A DNA stretch of 64,000 nt from CAJXYS01 sp913063035 (GCF_050586465.1 NZ_JBOCEG010000002.1:124001-188000); one strand, 5' to 3'. Positions 1 through 9,683 are shown, counted from the first letter of the stretch. The notes: generated by a model not told the origin, from the letters alone. Numbers and translations are program-made.

Positions 1-837
1 CATTTCCTGCAGGTCTACGACCAGGCCTGCAGCGTGCTGCAAACGCCCCGGGACTATGCGCGCCTGACCGGCGAGATCCTGCGGCGTTCGTCCGGGGACG
101 GGGTGATCTACACCGAGATGTTCCTCTCTCCGGATTTCTGCGGAGGCGGCGATCTCGGCGCCTGGCAGGAGTATCTCGCCGCGATCGAGGAGGCCGCGCG
201 AACCGCCGAGGCGCGCCACGGGATCGTGATGCGGGCCGTGGTCACCGCCGTGCGCCACCTTGGGCCGGAGCAGGCGAAATCCGCGGCACGCTGCGCGGCC
301 GAGACCGCGGGCGCCTTCTTGACCGGCTTCGGGATGGCCGGGGACGAGACGCGCGGTCGCGCGGGCGATTTCGCCTGGGCCTTCGACTGCGCGCGCGAGG
401 CGGGGCTGGGGCTGACGAGCCATGCCGGCGAATGGGCCGGGCCGGAGTCGGTGCGCGAGACGCTGGACGCCTTGCGCCCGGCGCGGATCGGCCACGGGGT
501 GCGCGCCGCCGAGGATCCGGCGCTGGTCGCGCGGCTGGCCGAAGCCGGCACGGTCCTCGAGGTCTGTCCGGGATCGAACATCGCGCTCGGGCTCTATCCC
601 GACTGGGCCGCGCACCCGGTCGCGCGGCTGCGTGCGGCGGGGGTGAAGGTCACGCTCTCGACCGACGATCCGCCCTTCTTTCACACGCGCCTGCCGCTCG
701 AATACGCCCGTATGGCGGAGGCCTTCGGATGGGAACCGGCGGATTTCACCGAGATGAACCGCGCCGCGGCCGCGGCCGCCTTCTGCGACGCGGCGACCCG
801 CGCCGCGCTGCTGAAACGACTGGAGGACGCCACATGA
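1..837 (+). CDS. add: Adenosine deaminase, 5' end outside window
   Basis: The frame is open from the first base, so the N-terminus, including the HxH zinc motif, lies before the window; 278 residues are visible of about 330 usual. The enzyme converts (deoxy)adenosine to (deoxy)inosine in cytoplasmic purine salvage. Visible catalytic landmarks are SHAGEW (His and catalytic Glu), RIGHG and the metal/substrate motif TDDPPFF near the C-terminus, in the order typical of the ADA family. The TGA stop overlaps the upp ATG (ATGA), so the two genes are probably translationally coupled, which fits a nucleoside salvage operon. Adenine deaminase of the same superfamily is the main alternative. Confidence 0.93.
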   Translation, partial: HFLQVYDQACSVLQTPRDYARLTGEILRRSSGDGVIYTEMFLSPDFCGGGDLGAWQEYLAAIEEAARTAEARHGIVMRAVVTAVRHLGPEQAKSAARCAAETAGAFLTGFGMAGDETRGRAGDFAWAFDCAREAGLGLTSHAGEWAGPESVRETLDALRPARIGHGVRAAEDPALVARLAEAGTVLEVCPGSNIALGLYPDWAAHPVARLRAAGVKVTLSTDDPPFFHTRLPLEYARMAEAFGWEPADFTEMNRAAAAAAFCDAATRAALLKRLEDAT

Positions 838-1466
838 GCGACAACGTCACCATCGTCGACCACCCGCTGGTCCAGCACAAGCTGACCGTGATGCGGGACC
901 TGGCCACCAGCACGGCCTCGTTCCGGCGACTGCTGCGCGAAATCTCGATGCTGCTGGCCTACGAGGTCTCGCGCGACCTGCCGCTCGTCGAGACCACGGT
1001 CGAGACACCGCTGATGGAGATGGAGTCGCCCGTGCTGGCCGGCAAGAAACCGGCGCTCATCTCGATCCTGCGGGCCGGCAACGGGCTGCTCGACGGGGTG
1101 CTGGAACTGATCCCCTCGGCCAGGGTGGGCTTCGTCGGGCTCTACCGGGACGAGGCGACGCTTGAGCCCGTCGAGTATTACTTCAAGGTGCCATCGGAAC
1201 TGGGCGCGCGGCGGGTGATCGTCGTCGACCCGATGCTGGCGACCGGCAATACCTCGGCGGCGGCCATCGACAAGCTCAAGGCCGCCGGCGCCCGCGATAT
1301 CCGGTTTCTCTGCCTGCTGGCCGCGCCCGAGGGCGTCGCGCGCATGTCCGAGGCGCATCCCGACGTGCCCATCTTCACCGCGGCGGTGGATGAGAAGCTG
1401 AACGACAAGGGCTATATCCTGCCCGGTCTCGGCGATGCCGGCGACCGGATGTACGGCACCCAGTGA
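834..1466 (+). CDS. upp: Uracil phosphoribosyltransferase
   Basis: The protein has 210 residues, the usual length for Upp. It makes UMP from uracil and PRPP in the cytoplasm. The PRPP-binding loop is visible as VVDPMLATGNTS around residues 123-134, and the C-terminal uracil-binding segment KGYILPGLGDAGDRMYGT is intact. The start is fixed by the ATGA overlap with the upstream adenosine deaminase. The pair would feed nucleosides and bases back into nucleotide pools. Confidence 0.97.
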   Translation: MSDNVTIVDHPLVQHKLTVMRDLATSTASFRRLLREISMLLAYEVSRDLPLVETTVETPLMEMESPVLAGKKPALISILRAGNGLLDGVLELIPSARVGFVGLYRDEATLEPVEYYFKVPSELGARRVIVVDPMLATGNTSAAAIDKLKAAGARDIRFLCLLAAPEGVARMSEAHPDVPIFTAAVDEKLNDKGYILPGLGDAGDRMYGTQ

Positions 1467-1623
1467 CCGCCCCGGGCCGATGCGCTCGCGGTCGCGCGCG
1501 CGGCTTTTCCCAGGCGGGCCGGCAGGCCGGACCTTGGCCGGTGCCGGGGTCTCGCCGCTGCCTGCCGCCGGCGCCCGCCGCCATCGCCCGAAGGGCGGCC
1601 TTTTCACACGAGGAGGGGTGACC

Positions 1624-2961
1624 ATGTCCGAAATCCTGATCCGCGGCGCCGCCTGCGTGGTGACCATGAACGACCGGCGCGAAGAGATCTCCGGCGGCGA
1701 TATCCTGGTCCGCGACGGAGAGATCGCCGCGGTGGGCACGGGGCTGACCACCACGGGCGCCACCGTGTCGGCCTCCGGCTGTGTCGTGACGCCGGGCCTC
1801 GTCAACACGCATCACCATCTTTACCAGAGCCTGACGCGCGCGGTGCCCGGCGCGCAGGACGCGCTGCTGTTCGGCTGGCTCGAGACGCTCTACCCGATCT
1901 GGGGGCGGATGGGGCCCGGGGATATCCGGGTCTCGGCCCTGGCCGGGTTGGCGGAACTGGCGCTTTCGGGCTGCACGCTGACCTCCGACCATCTCTACCT
2001 CTACCCGAACGGCGCGCGTCTCGACGACACGATCGACGCGGCCCGCGAGATCGGTCTGCGCTTCCATCCGACGCGCGGCGCGATGAGCATCGGGGAAAGC
2101 GCGGGCGGATTGCCACCTGACAGCCTTGTCGAAAACGAACACGAAATACTGGAAGATTGCATCAGGGTGATCGATTCCTTTCACGATTCGAACCCCGGCG
2201 CCATGATCCGGGTTGGCGTCGCGCCCTGTTCGCCGTTTTCCGTCAGCCGGGAGCTGATGCGCGACGCGGCGCTGCTGGCGCGCGACAAGGGGGTGATGCT
2301 CCACACGCATCTCGCGGAGAACGCCGAGGATATCGCCTATTCCATGGCAAGGTTTGGCTGCCGGCCCGGCCAGTACGCCGAAGAGCTGGGCTGGACCGGG
2401 CCGGATGTCTGGCATGCCCACTGCGTGATGCTGGACGCCCCCGAGATCGCGCTCTTCGCCCGGACGCGGACCGGCGTCGCGCACTGCCCCTGTTCCAATT
2501 GCCGGCTGGGCAGCGGCATCGCGCCGGTGCGCGCGATGCGCGACGCCGGCGTTTCCGTGGGGCTGGGCGTCGACGGCTCGGCGTCGAACGACTCCGGCAA
2601 CCTCGTGGCCGAGGCACGCCAGGCGATGCTGCTGCAGCGCGTGGCGCGCGGCGCCGACGCGATGAGCGCCCGCGAGGCCCTGGAGATCGCCACCCGCGGC
2701 GGTGCCGCGGTGCTGGGGCGGGACGACTGCGGCCGGATCGCGCCGGGCATGCGGGCCGATATCGCCATATGGGATGTCTCGGGGGTCGAGAGCGCCGGCA
2801 GCTGGGACCCGGCGGCGCTGCTGCTGGCGGGGCCCACGCGGGTGCGCGATCTCTATGTCGAGGGGCGCGCGGTCGTCCGCGACGGCGAGGTGGCGACCAT
2901 CGACCTGCCGGCGGTGCTGGCCGATCAGCGCCGCCGCGCCGCGGCCCTGGCCGGCATCTGA
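1624..2961 (+). CDS. 8-oxoguanine deaminase (amidohydrolase family)
   Basis: This 445-residue protein belongs to the TRZ/ATZ metal-dependent amidohydrolases. Metal ligands are seen in VNTHHHLYQSLTRAV (about residues 60-74), in HTHLAEN and HAHCVMLD, and in the GLGVDGSASNDSGN segment. The PCSNCRLGSGIAPV stretch and the LETLYPIWGRM segment resemble the experimentally defined 8-oxoguanine deaminases, which turn 8-oxoguanine into urate. The start at ATG 1624 has GAGGAGG a few bases upstream; the open frame runs further 5' but without such a site. A hydroxydechloroatrazine ethylaminohydrolase-like name is an alternative seen in automated annotation. Confidence 0.88.
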   Translation: MSEILIRGAACVVTMNDRREEISGGDILVRDGEIAAVGTGLTTTGATVSASGCVVTPGLVNTHHHLYQSLTRAVPGAQDALLFGWLETLYPIWGRMGPGDIRVSALAGLAELALSGCTLTSDHLYLYPNGARLDDTIDAAREIGLRFHPTRGAMSIGESAGGLPPDSLVENEHEILEDCIRVIDSFHDSNPGAMIRVGVAPCSPFSVSRELMRDAALLARDKGVMLHTHLAENAEDIAYSMARFGCRPGQYAEELGWTGPDVWHAHCVMLDAPEIALFARTRTGVAHCPCSNCRLGSGIAPVRAMRDAGVSVGLGVDGSASNDSGNLVAEARQAMLLQRVARGADAMSAREALEIATRGGAAVLGRDDCGRIAPGMRADIAIWDVSGVESAGSWDPAALLLAGPTRVRDLYVEGRAVVRDGEVATIDLPAVLADQRRRAAALAGI

Positions 2962-3026
2962 AAGCGGCGTTGCACCCGGCCGCGTCTCTGGGCAATCTGT
3001 TCCGGGTAATGGCAGGGAGATGCCGC

Positions 3027-3674
3027 ATGATCACCGTCTGGGGACGGGCCACCTCGTCCAACGTGCAAGCCGTGATGTGGTGCCTGGCCGAGCTGGGGCT
3101 CGAGCCCGTGCGCCACGATGCCGGCCATGTCCATGGCGGGCTCGACACGCCGGACTTCCTGGCGATGAACCCGAACGGAACGATCCCGGTGCTCAGGGAC
3201 GGGACCGGCGACGCGATCTGGGAGACCGGCGCCATCCTGCGCTACCTCGCGGCGCGCTATGGTGACGCGCATTTCTGGCCGGCCGATCCGGCGGCCCGGG
3301 CGCAGGTGGACAAATGGGCGGAATGGGCGAAGATCAACGTGGTCACGGGCTTCGTGCGCCCGGTTTTCTGGCGCGTGGCCAAGACCGCGCCGGCCGACCG
3401 CGACCCGGTTGCGATCGCGGCGGCGCTGCGCGCGCTCGACCGGTTCCTCGCCGTGGCCGAGGACCGGCTGGCGGCCCATGATTTCCTTGCCGGAGAGAGC
3501 TTTACGCCGGCCGATATCCAGTTCGGCCATGTCCTCTGGCGCTATTACGACATCGATATTCCGCGCGGGGATTTCCCGGCGATCCGCCGGTATTACGAGC
3601 GGCTGGCCGCGCGCCCGGCCTACCGCGCGCATGTCATGATCCCGTATGACAGCCTTGCACCGGGGGCGGCCTGA
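3027..3674 (+). CDS. Glutathione S-transferase family protein
   Basis: The protein has 215 residues with an N-terminal thioredoxin-fold GST domain. The segment GRATSSNVQAVMW holds the likely catalytic Ser region, NPNGTIPVL gives the cis-Pro loop, and ETGAILRYLA contains the Glu-Thr glutathione-binding pair. The all-alpha C-terminal domain includes the FTPADIQFG helix motif. It would conjugate glutathione to an electrophile; the substrate cannot be told from sequence. ATG 3027 follows GGCAGGGAGA. Its stop overlaps the next start by one base (TGATG). Confidence 0.9.
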   Translation: MITVWGRATSSNVQAVMWCLAELGLEPVRHDAGHVHGGLDTPDFLAMNPNGTIPVLRDGTGDAIWETGAILRYLAARYGDAHFWPADPAARAQVDKWAEWAKINVVTGFVRPVFWRVAKTAPADRDPVAIAAALRALDRFLAVAEDRLAAHDFLAGESFTPADIQFGHVLWRYYDIDIPRGDFPAIRRYYERLAARPAYRAHVMIPYDSLAPGAA

Positions 3675-4123
3675 TGCGCCGGGTGCGCCTCCTCTGGGCC
3701 GCGGCGGCGCTCGCGGTGATGCCGGTTGGCGCCGCCCCGGCGGCCGAAGACGTGACCGGCGCGCTGCTGGCCGAGGTCAACGCGGTACGCGCCGCACAGG
3801 GCCGGGCGCCGCTCGAACCCGACGCGGCGCTGGCGCGGACCGCGGCCGGGCATGCCGATGCCCTCGTCGCCAGCGGCGGGTTCTCGCATCTCGGTCCCGA
3901 CGGCAGCTCGCTGGCCGATCGTCTCGACCGGACCGGCTACGGGCCTTGCCGGGCGGCCGAGAACCTCGCGCAGGGGCAGCGCGGTGCGGCCGAGGTGGTC
4001 GGGGACTGGCTGGAATCGCGCGGCCACCGGCGCAATCTCCTCCATCCGGACCTGACCGAGCTTGGCGCCGCGCGCGGGGCGGGCGATCTCTGGGTGCTGG
4101 TGATGGGGCGGCCGGGCTGCTGA
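3674..4123 (+). CDS. CAP (SCP/PR-1-like) domain secreted protein
   Basis: The protein has 149 residues with an N-terminal signal peptide (MRRVRLLWAAAALAVMPVG, cleavage probably after APAA). The mature part is a short bacterial CAP domain: LLAEVNAVRAAQG is the first helix, HADALVASGGFSHLG carries one conserved His, and AENLAQG followed by WLESRGHRRNLLHP carries the conserved Glu/His pair. Such domains are exported; in most bacterial members the activity is unknown. It is coupled to the GST by a one-base overlap and converges with guaD three bases downstream. Confidence 0.85.
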   Translation: MRRVRLLWAAAALAVMPVGAAPAAEDVTGALLAEVNAVRAAQGRAPLEPDAALARTAAGHADALVASGGFSHLGPDGSSLADRLDRTGYGPCRAAENLAQGQRGAAEVVGDWLESRGHRRNLLHPDLTELGAARGAGDLWVLVMGRPGC

Positions 4124-4126
4124 GCC

Positions 4127-5419
4127 TCAGGACAGCGGGGCGCCGCCGATCCAGACGGCCGCGACGGCGCGGTCGTCGCCCATCATGATCGTGGGGAAAA
4201 GGGCCTCCCATATATCGCCGGCCCGTGCCGCGCGCTGCGCGATGGCGGGGGTCGAGGCCAGGTCGAGCACGACGAGATCGGCCTCCATCCCCGGGGCGAG
4301 GCGCCCGATCCGGTCGCCCATGCGCAGCGTCGCCGCCGCGCCCGCCGTGGCAAGCCAGATCAGCTGCGCGGGATGCAGCGGCGTGCCGCGCAGCTGGCCG
4401 ATCTCGTAGGCCGCGGCCATGGTCCGGAGCATGGAAAAGGACGACCCGCCGCCGGTATCGGTGGCGAGCCCCACCCGGTGACCCGCCGCCGTCAGCCCGG
4501 CCATGTCGAAGAGCCCCGAGCCGATGAAGGTGTTGGAGGTCGGGCAATGGGCGATCGCCGATCCGCTTTCGGCAAGGCGCGCGCGTTCGCGGTCGGTCAG
4601 GTGGATGGCGTGGCCGAACACCGCGCCGGGCCCGACCAGCCCGGCCCGCTCGTAGGTGTCGAGGTAATCGCGCGCCTCGGGGTAGAGGCGGGCGACCCAG
4701 TCGACTTCGTCCAGCTGTTCGGCAAGATGGGTCTGCATCAGGCAGTCGGGATGCGCCGCCCAGAGCGCGCCCAGCGCCTCGAGTTGCGCGTGGCTCGAGG
4801 TCGGCGAGAAGCGGGGCGTTACCGCGTAGGTCAGCCGCCCGCGCCCGTGCCAGCGCGCGATCAGCGCCGCCGACTCGTCATGGGCCGACTGGGCCGTGTC
4901 GCGCAGCCCGTCGGGGGCGTTGCGATCCATGCAGGTCTTGCCGCCCGCGACCCGCAGCCCGCGCCGCGCGGCCTCGGCGAAGAAGGCGTCGACGCTCTCG
5001 GGATGGATCGTGCAATAGCTGCAGACCGTGGTGGTGCCGTTGGCCAGCACGAGGTCGAAGTACCGCGCCGCGGTCCGCGCGGCGTAGTCCGGATCGCCGA
5101 AGCGCATCTCCTCGGGAAAGGTGTAGTCGTTCAGCCAGTCGATTAGCCGCTTGCCCCAGCTGGCGATCATGGCGGTCTGGGGATAGTGGACATGGGCGTC
5201 CACGAAGCCCGGCAGGATCAGCCGATCGCCGTAATCATGCAGGCTGGCGCGCGGATGGGCGGTGCGCAGGGCGTCGGCCGGGCCGGTCGCGGCGACGCGC
5301 CCGTTTTCCACCAGCACGGCCCCGCGCGAGTCGTGGCGCGCGGCCTCGGGCAGGGGCGCGTGGAACGGGTCGGCGGGGAAATCCAGCGTCTGGCCGATCA
5401 GCAGGGCGGGTCCGGTCAT
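4127..5419 (-). CDS. guaD: Guanine deaminase
   Basis: The protein has 430 residues, the normal length. It converts guanine to xanthine and ammonia. The first metal motif PGFVDAHVHYPQ is the guanine deaminase signature, followed by NGTTTVCSYCTIH, the HLAEQ ligand segment, GHAIHLTD, and HCPTSNTFIGSG, with Asp in LATDTGGG. Together with the 8-oxoguanine deaminase and adenosine deaminase it makes a purine base salvage/catabolism neighbourhood. It faces the upstream group convergently and is divergent from mgtE. Confidence 0.95.
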   Translation of the reverse strand: MTGPALLIGQTLDFPADPFHAPLPEAARHDSRGAVLVENGRVAATGPADALRTAHPRASLHDYGDRLILPGFVDAHVHYPQTAMIASWGKRLIDWLNDYTFPEEMRFGDPDYAARTAARYFDLVLANGTTTVCSYCTIHPESVDAFFAEAARRGLRVAGGKTCMDRNAPDGLRDTAQSAHDESAALIARWHGRGRLTYAVTPRFSPTSSHAQLEALGALWAAHPDCLMQTHLAEQLDEVDWVARLYPEARDYLDTYERAGLVGPGAVFGHAIHLTDRERARLAESGSAIAHCPTSNTFIGSGLFDMAGLTAAGHRVGLATDTGGGSSFSMLRTMAAAYEIGQLRGTPLHPAQLIWLATAGAAATLRMGDRIGRLAPGMEADLVVLDLASTPAIAQRAARAGDIWEALFPTIMMGDDRAVAAVWIGGAPLS

Positions 5420-5651
5420 GCGGTGTCCTGTTCACGTGGTACGGGGCGGCGCGCGCGCGCACGCACACGCGGCGCGGCGCCGGTCCCAGCCTAGCGCAGC
5501 GGGCCGCGCCGCGCTTTCTGGATTTCCCTGATAGCCTTTCCGGAGCCGGGCGGAAATCCCGTGGTTTCGCGGCTTTGTCCCCTGTCGCATCGCGCGGCGC
5601 TTCGCTAGAGTGACGCCGCGGGACCGGATCACGGCCACGGCGGAGGGCAGG

Positions 5652-7043
5652 GTGAGCGAGGACGAGCTGCAGGAACGCGACGATCCGTCGGGCGAGACCG
5701 ATGCCTACGCGCTGGACAACCGCAAGGTGGGCCAGATCCTCGGCGCGGTGGAACTCGGCGCGGCCGAGCGTCTGGACGAGTTGCTGGAGCCTCTGCACGC
5801 GGCCGATATCGCCGACCTGCTGGAACAGATCGCGCCGGGCGAGCGGCGCGACCTGCTGGCGCTCTGGTCGGCGGGCATCGACGGCGAGGTGCTGTCGGAG
5901 CTCGACGACAGCCTTCGCGCGGAGGTGATCGAGTACCTGCCGGCCGACGTGCTGGCGCGGGCGGTCCGGGCGCTCGAGTCCGACGACGTGGTAGACCTCG
6001 TCGAGGACCTGGAGCCGCAGCAGCAGGGGGTGGTTCTGTCCGCCCTGGAAGAGGCCGACCGGGCCGCCGTCGAACAGGCGCTGACCTATCCCGAATACAC
6101 CGCGGGCCGGCTGATGCAGCGCGAACTGGTCATGGCCCCGGCGCACTGGTCGGTGGGGGACGCCATCGACTACATGCGCGCCGAGGAAGACCTGCCCGAG
6201 CAGTTCTACCACATCATGATCGTGGATCCCCGCCACAAGGTCATCGGCCAGGTGGCGCTGGGACGGCTGATGGCCTCGCGTCGCGACGTCAGGCTGACCG
6301 ACATCATGGACGAGGATTTCGTCCCGATGCCCGTCACCCAGAGCCAGGAAGACGTGGCCTATGCCTTCAACCAGTATCACCTGATCACCGCGCCGGTGGT
6401 CAACGAGGACGAGCGGATCGTCGGCGTCATCACCATCGACGACGCCATGGCGGTGCTCTCGGAGGAGGCGGAGGAAGACATCCTGCGCCTGGCCGGTGCC
6501 GGCGAGGGGCGGCTGTCCGACGGGATACTCGAGACGGTGCGGCGGCGCTTTCCCTGGCTCTTCGTCAACCTGCTGACGGCGATCGCCGCCTCGGTGGTGA
6601 TCGCGCAGTTCACGGGCGTGATCGAGGCGATCGTGGCGCTCGCGGTGCTGATGCCCATCGTGGCCTCGATGGGTGGCAATGCCGGGACCCAGTCGCTGAC
6701 CGTGGCCGTGCGCGCCATCGCCACCAAGGACCTTACCGGGTCGAATGCCCTGCGCGTGGTCCGGCGCGAGGCGGTCGCGGGACTTCTCAACGGCCTGGCC
6801 TTCGCCGTGATCATGGGGGTGGTGGGCGTTCTCTGGTTCGGAACGCCCGTCCTGGGCGCGGTGATCGGGATCGCCATGGTGGTCAACCTGGTGATCGCCG
6901 CGCTGGCCGGGATCCTGATCCCGATGGGGCTGGAACGGCTGGGGATCGACCCGGCCCTGGCGTCGGGCGCTTTCGTCACCACGGTGACCGACGTGGTGGG
7001 GTTCTTTGCCTTCCTCGGGCTGGCGGCGGTTCTGATGCTCTGA
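5652..7043 (+). CDS. mgtE: Magnesium transporter MgtE
   Basis: The protein has about 463 residues and the full MgtE layout: an N-terminal alpha-superhelical domain (LLEPLHAADIADLLEQI), tandem CBS domains (about 140-270, with the plug-helix region), and a C-terminal membrane part with five predicted helices, including LMPIVASMGGNAGTQSLTV, which carries the pore-lining Gly/Asn segment. It is a Mg2+ channel gated by intracellular Mg2+. I chose GTG 5652, which follows GGAGGGCAG; the frame opens earlier at GTG 5610 but without a ribosome binding site. Confidence 0.93.
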   Translation: MSEDELQERDDPSGETDAYALDNRKVGQILGAVELGAAERLDELLEPLHAADIADLLEQIAPGERRDLLALWSAGIDGEVLSELDDSLRAEVIEYLPADVLARAVRALESDDVVDLVEDLEPQQQGVVLSALEEADRAAVEQALTYPEYTAGRLMQRELVMAPAHWSVGDAIDYMRAEEDLPEQFYHIMIVDPRHKVIGQVALGRLMASRRDVRLTDIMDEDFVPMPVTQSQEDVAYAFNQYHLITAPVVNEDERIVGVITIDDAMAVLSEEAEEDILRLAGAGEGRLSDGILETVRRRFPWLFVNLLTAIAASVVIAQFTGVIEAIVALAVLMPIVASMGGNAGTQSLTVAVRAIATKDLTGSNALRVVRREAVAGLLNGLAFAVIMGVVGVLWFGTPVLGAVIGIAMVVNLVIAALAGILIPMGLERLGIDPALASGAFVTTVTDVVGFFAFLGLAAVLML

Positions 7044-7103
7044 GGAAATCGCGGCGCGCTGGCGCGCGCCAAGACGGTTTGCGCGCCCGTGCCGGGCGCG
7101 CGG

Positions 7104-7131
7104 TGCCTCCGGCGGGGATATTTCCGGAACG
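7104..7131 (+). repeat. 28-bp intergenic repeat, copy 1
   Basis: This sequence (TGCCTCCGGCGGGGATATTT then CCGGAACG) recurs exactly, inverted, at 15108-15135. Both copies lie between the ends of two convergent genes. Here it follows a GC-only 8-bp hairpin at 7081-7101. Similar CCTCCGGCGGGG elements are common 3' of genes in Rhodobacterales; a transcription end or processing role is my inference. Confidence 0.8.
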
Positions 7132-7144
7132 GTGAACCGGCGGG

Positions 7145-9517
7145 TCAGCCGTCCCCGGGCAGTTCCAGCACGATGTTCCGGCCCCGCTTGACGTAGCGCA
7201 GCGCGTCGCGCCCGATCGCGGCGACCTGGCCGCCGTCGAGGCGGTCGCCCACCTCGACCTTGACGTAGCGCCCGTTGGAGAGCCGCACCAGCGCGCGGCG
7301 GTTCGAGGCGCTGCCATAGACACCGATCAGGTTGATCCGGTTGAGACGGATCGCGTTCTCGACCGTCGCCTGGCGCGCGACGGAGGCGCTGGTCGGCAGG
7401 GTCGGCGCGGCGGGCGCCGAGAGCGCCGCGGCCGGGGTGCGCCGCGCGGTGGAGACGACGCTCTCGAAGTTGTCGGGGCGCGGGGCCGGGGTGATCGTGG
7501 CCCGCACGGCGAGGGCCGTGCCGCCGGCGACCGGGGCGTCGGGCGCCGGCCCGGGCGTCGCGGTGGCGGTGGCGGCGGGGGCGCTTGTCCGGGGCCGTGG
7601 CCGGACCTGGGCCAGCTCGTCGCGGGTGCGCCCGCCGAGCCGCGTGATCTCGGTCTGCTCGGCCAGTCCCTCGGGGCGGGGGCGCGGTTCCTTGCCCTTG
7701 AGCGGGTTCGGGGGCGGCGGCGGCGCCGCGGCCGCCGGGCGGGCCGGTGGCACCGCGGGCGGGGAGCCGGCATAGACGGTTGTGCCGTCGGGCGTCAGCG
7801 CGCCGTCCCCGGTGGCGACGACGCGGCCGTCCGGCCCGATGTCGAAGGCCGTGCCGGCAGGCGCCGGGGGGAGGGGCGTGGGCAGGCGCGCATCGCCCGG
7901 CCCGGCCGCGTAATCGGGCAGCACCACCGGGTCCTGCGGCATGATCCGGCGGTCGCGGCCGGGAATATAGAGCTCTTCGGCGAGCCCGTCGGCCACCGGC
8001 GGCGCGGCGAGCGCCGGCGCGGTCGTGGTGTCGCCGGCGAGGCTTTGCGGGGCCGGTGCGGCGGGCACGGGTTCGGGTTCCGGCGCCAGCTCGGGATCGC
8101 TGGCGGCGGCCGCCGGGGGCGGGGTCGGGGCTGGCCCGGGCGGCGCGGTGTCGTCCGGTGGGGGCGGGGTATCCGCCGGCGCCGCCGTTTCCGGCGTGGG
8201 TGCGGGCGCGGGGGGGCGATCGGGCAGGGTTTGGCCGGCGGGTGGCAGGGCGGCCTCCTCGGCGGGGCGATCCGCGGCCTCGGTCACGGGCGGCACGGCG
8301 GGGCCGGAAAACAGCCGCGCGAGCCGGTCGCCCGGCAGGTAGAGGGCAGCCCAGATCGCCACGGCGGCCAGGAGCGCGAGCAGCACCAGGGTCACCACGA
8401 GCCCGGGCCGGACCCGGGGCTCGGCGGCGGCGGTCTCGCGCGCGCCGAAGACGGTGAGCTTGCGCGCCTCGTCATCGGGGGCGTCGCTGCCGGGGGCGAG
8501 CGACCGGGCGGCCGCGGCCGGGGGCGGTGGCGCGACGGCGCTGTCGGGTGCGGACGGCGTCGTCGCGACCGGGGCCCTGGGGGCCTTGGCCTTGCGGTTC
8601 TGCCGGCGCGAGCGGAACCGGGGCAGCGGCGCCGTCGCGGCCATGGCCGGCGGGGCCGGTTCGGCCGGCGCCGATGCCGGGTCATCCGCCACCGGGGCGG
8701 CCGGGGCGGCGGTGTCCTTGCCCCGCGTGGACCGGCTGAACATAATGGGCGGGTCCTGGTCCGGCGCCGGGGCGCCGTCGGCGGCGCTTTCCGCCGGGGC
8801 GGCGTCGTCCGCCGGGGGCGCATCCGCTGTCGCGTCGGCGGGCGCCGTGATGTCGGCCTTCGGCGAAGGAGCGTCCGGCGGCGGCGTGTCGTCTGCCGGT
8901 TCCGCGCCGGGATCCGCCGCCCCGTCGGCCGCGTCATCCGTCGGCGCGGGCGTGGCCGCGGGGGCGTCCGGCGTCGCCGGCGGTCCGATGATGATCTGCA
9001 CGGGGTCGCGATCGACCGCCTCGCCCTGCCGGGCCAGCTCGGCGGCGGCGCGGGTCTCGCCGAAAACCGGCTCGGCCCCGCCGAAACGATCCTCGCCGGG
9101 GATGGCCGCGATGGCCAGCGGCAGGAATCCGTGGGCTTCCGCGAAGGCCTCGGCCTCGGCGAGGGTTTCGCGCGCGGCGACCGCCACGTGGACGCGCCCG
9201 CCCTCGTCCCGCCAGTCATAGACGAGCTCGTCCAGCGCGTAAGGCGTCTGTCCCTCGAGCGCGGCCTCGATCTGGGCGGGAATGTCGGGTCCCGGGGCGT
9301 CGATCCAGGTGTAGAGCACCTCGGATTGCGGCAGCACCAGCTTGGCCGCCAGCGGCGTGTCGGTGCCGGCAGCCCTGCGGCGCAGCGCGGCCAGGCGGGT
9401 CTCGAAACGGGGATCGTCCAGAGCGATTTCGCCCAGCCGGGTCCAGCGGTCCGCGCCGGCACGACGCAAAAGGCCGATCCCGTCATGGGACAGCGTGAGG
9501 GCGAAATCGGGTTTCAT
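7145..9517 (-). CDS. Long Pro/Ala-rich membrane protein with PilM/PilP-like ends
   Basis: The protein has 790 residues. The N-terminal 140 or so look like the start of an actin-fold protein of the PilM/GspL type (MKPDFALTLSHDGIGLLRR). A long Pro/Ala/Asp-rich low-complexity stretch follows, then one transmembrane helix at about 372-395, a second Pro-rich stretch, and a compact C-terminal domain (about 720-790, NLIGVYGSASNRRALVRLSN onward) resembling PilP/GspC periplasmic domains. The layout suggests a one-pass inner-membrane envelope protein. No other secretion or pilus genes are nearby, so function is unknown. The 3-base periodicity of GC in this frame supports it over the long antisense frame. 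Confidence 0.75.
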   Translation of the reverse strand: MKPDFALTLSHDGIGLLRRAGADRWTRLGEIALDDPRFETRLAALRRRAAGTDTPLAAKLVLPQSEVLYTWIDAPGPDIPAQIEAALEGQTPYALDELVYDWRDEGGRVHVAVAARETLAEAEAFAEAHGFLPLAIAAIPGEDRFGGAEPVFGETRAAAELARQGEAVDRDPVQIIIGPPATPDAPAATPAPTDDAADGAADPGAEPADDTPPPDAPSPKADITAPADATADAPPADDAAPAESAADGAPAPDQDPPIMFSRSTRGKDTAAPAAPVADDPASAPAEPAPPAMAATAPLPRFRSRRQNRKAKAPRAPVATTPSAPDSAVAPPPPAAAARSLAPGSDAPDDEARKLTVFGARETAAAEPRVRPGLVVTLVLLALLAAVAIWAALYLPGDRLARLFSGPAVPPVTEAADRPAEEAALPPAGQTLPDRPPAPAPTPETAAPADTPPPPDDTAPPGPAPTPPPAAAASDPELAPEPEPVPAAPAPQSLAGDTTTAPALAAPPVADGLAEELYIPGRDRRIMPQDPVVLPDYAAGPGDARLPTPLPPAPAGTAFDIGPDGRVVATGDGALTPDGTTVYAGSPPAVPPARPAAAAPPPPPNPLKGKEPRPRPEGLAEQTEITRLGGRTRDELAQVRPRPRTSAPAATATATPGPAPDAPVAGGTALAVRATITPAPRPDNFESVVSTARRTPAAALSAPAAPTLPTSASVARQATVENAIRLNRINLIGVYGSASNRRALVRLSNGRYVKVEVGDRLDGGQVAAIGRDALRYVKRGRNIVLELPGDG

Positions 9518-9683
9518 GCGTGTCGCTTAGCAAAAACCTCTGGTCGGCAGGAGTCGCGTCATGCGGGCCGTCCGGCAGTATAGCAGGAAACCGCCGAAGG
9601 CATAGGGGGCGGGGACGTGCGGCTTGCGTCCGGCCACGGGCCGGGAAGACACTGATCCTAAGCTATCGCGCCGCGGAGGTTCC

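Noticed and set aside
8045..9583. 512-codon plus-strand frame opposite the Pro/Ala-rich gene
   Set aside because: Low-complexity Gly/Arg translation, a mirror of a GC-rich Pro/Ala gene; no ribosome binding site or domain.
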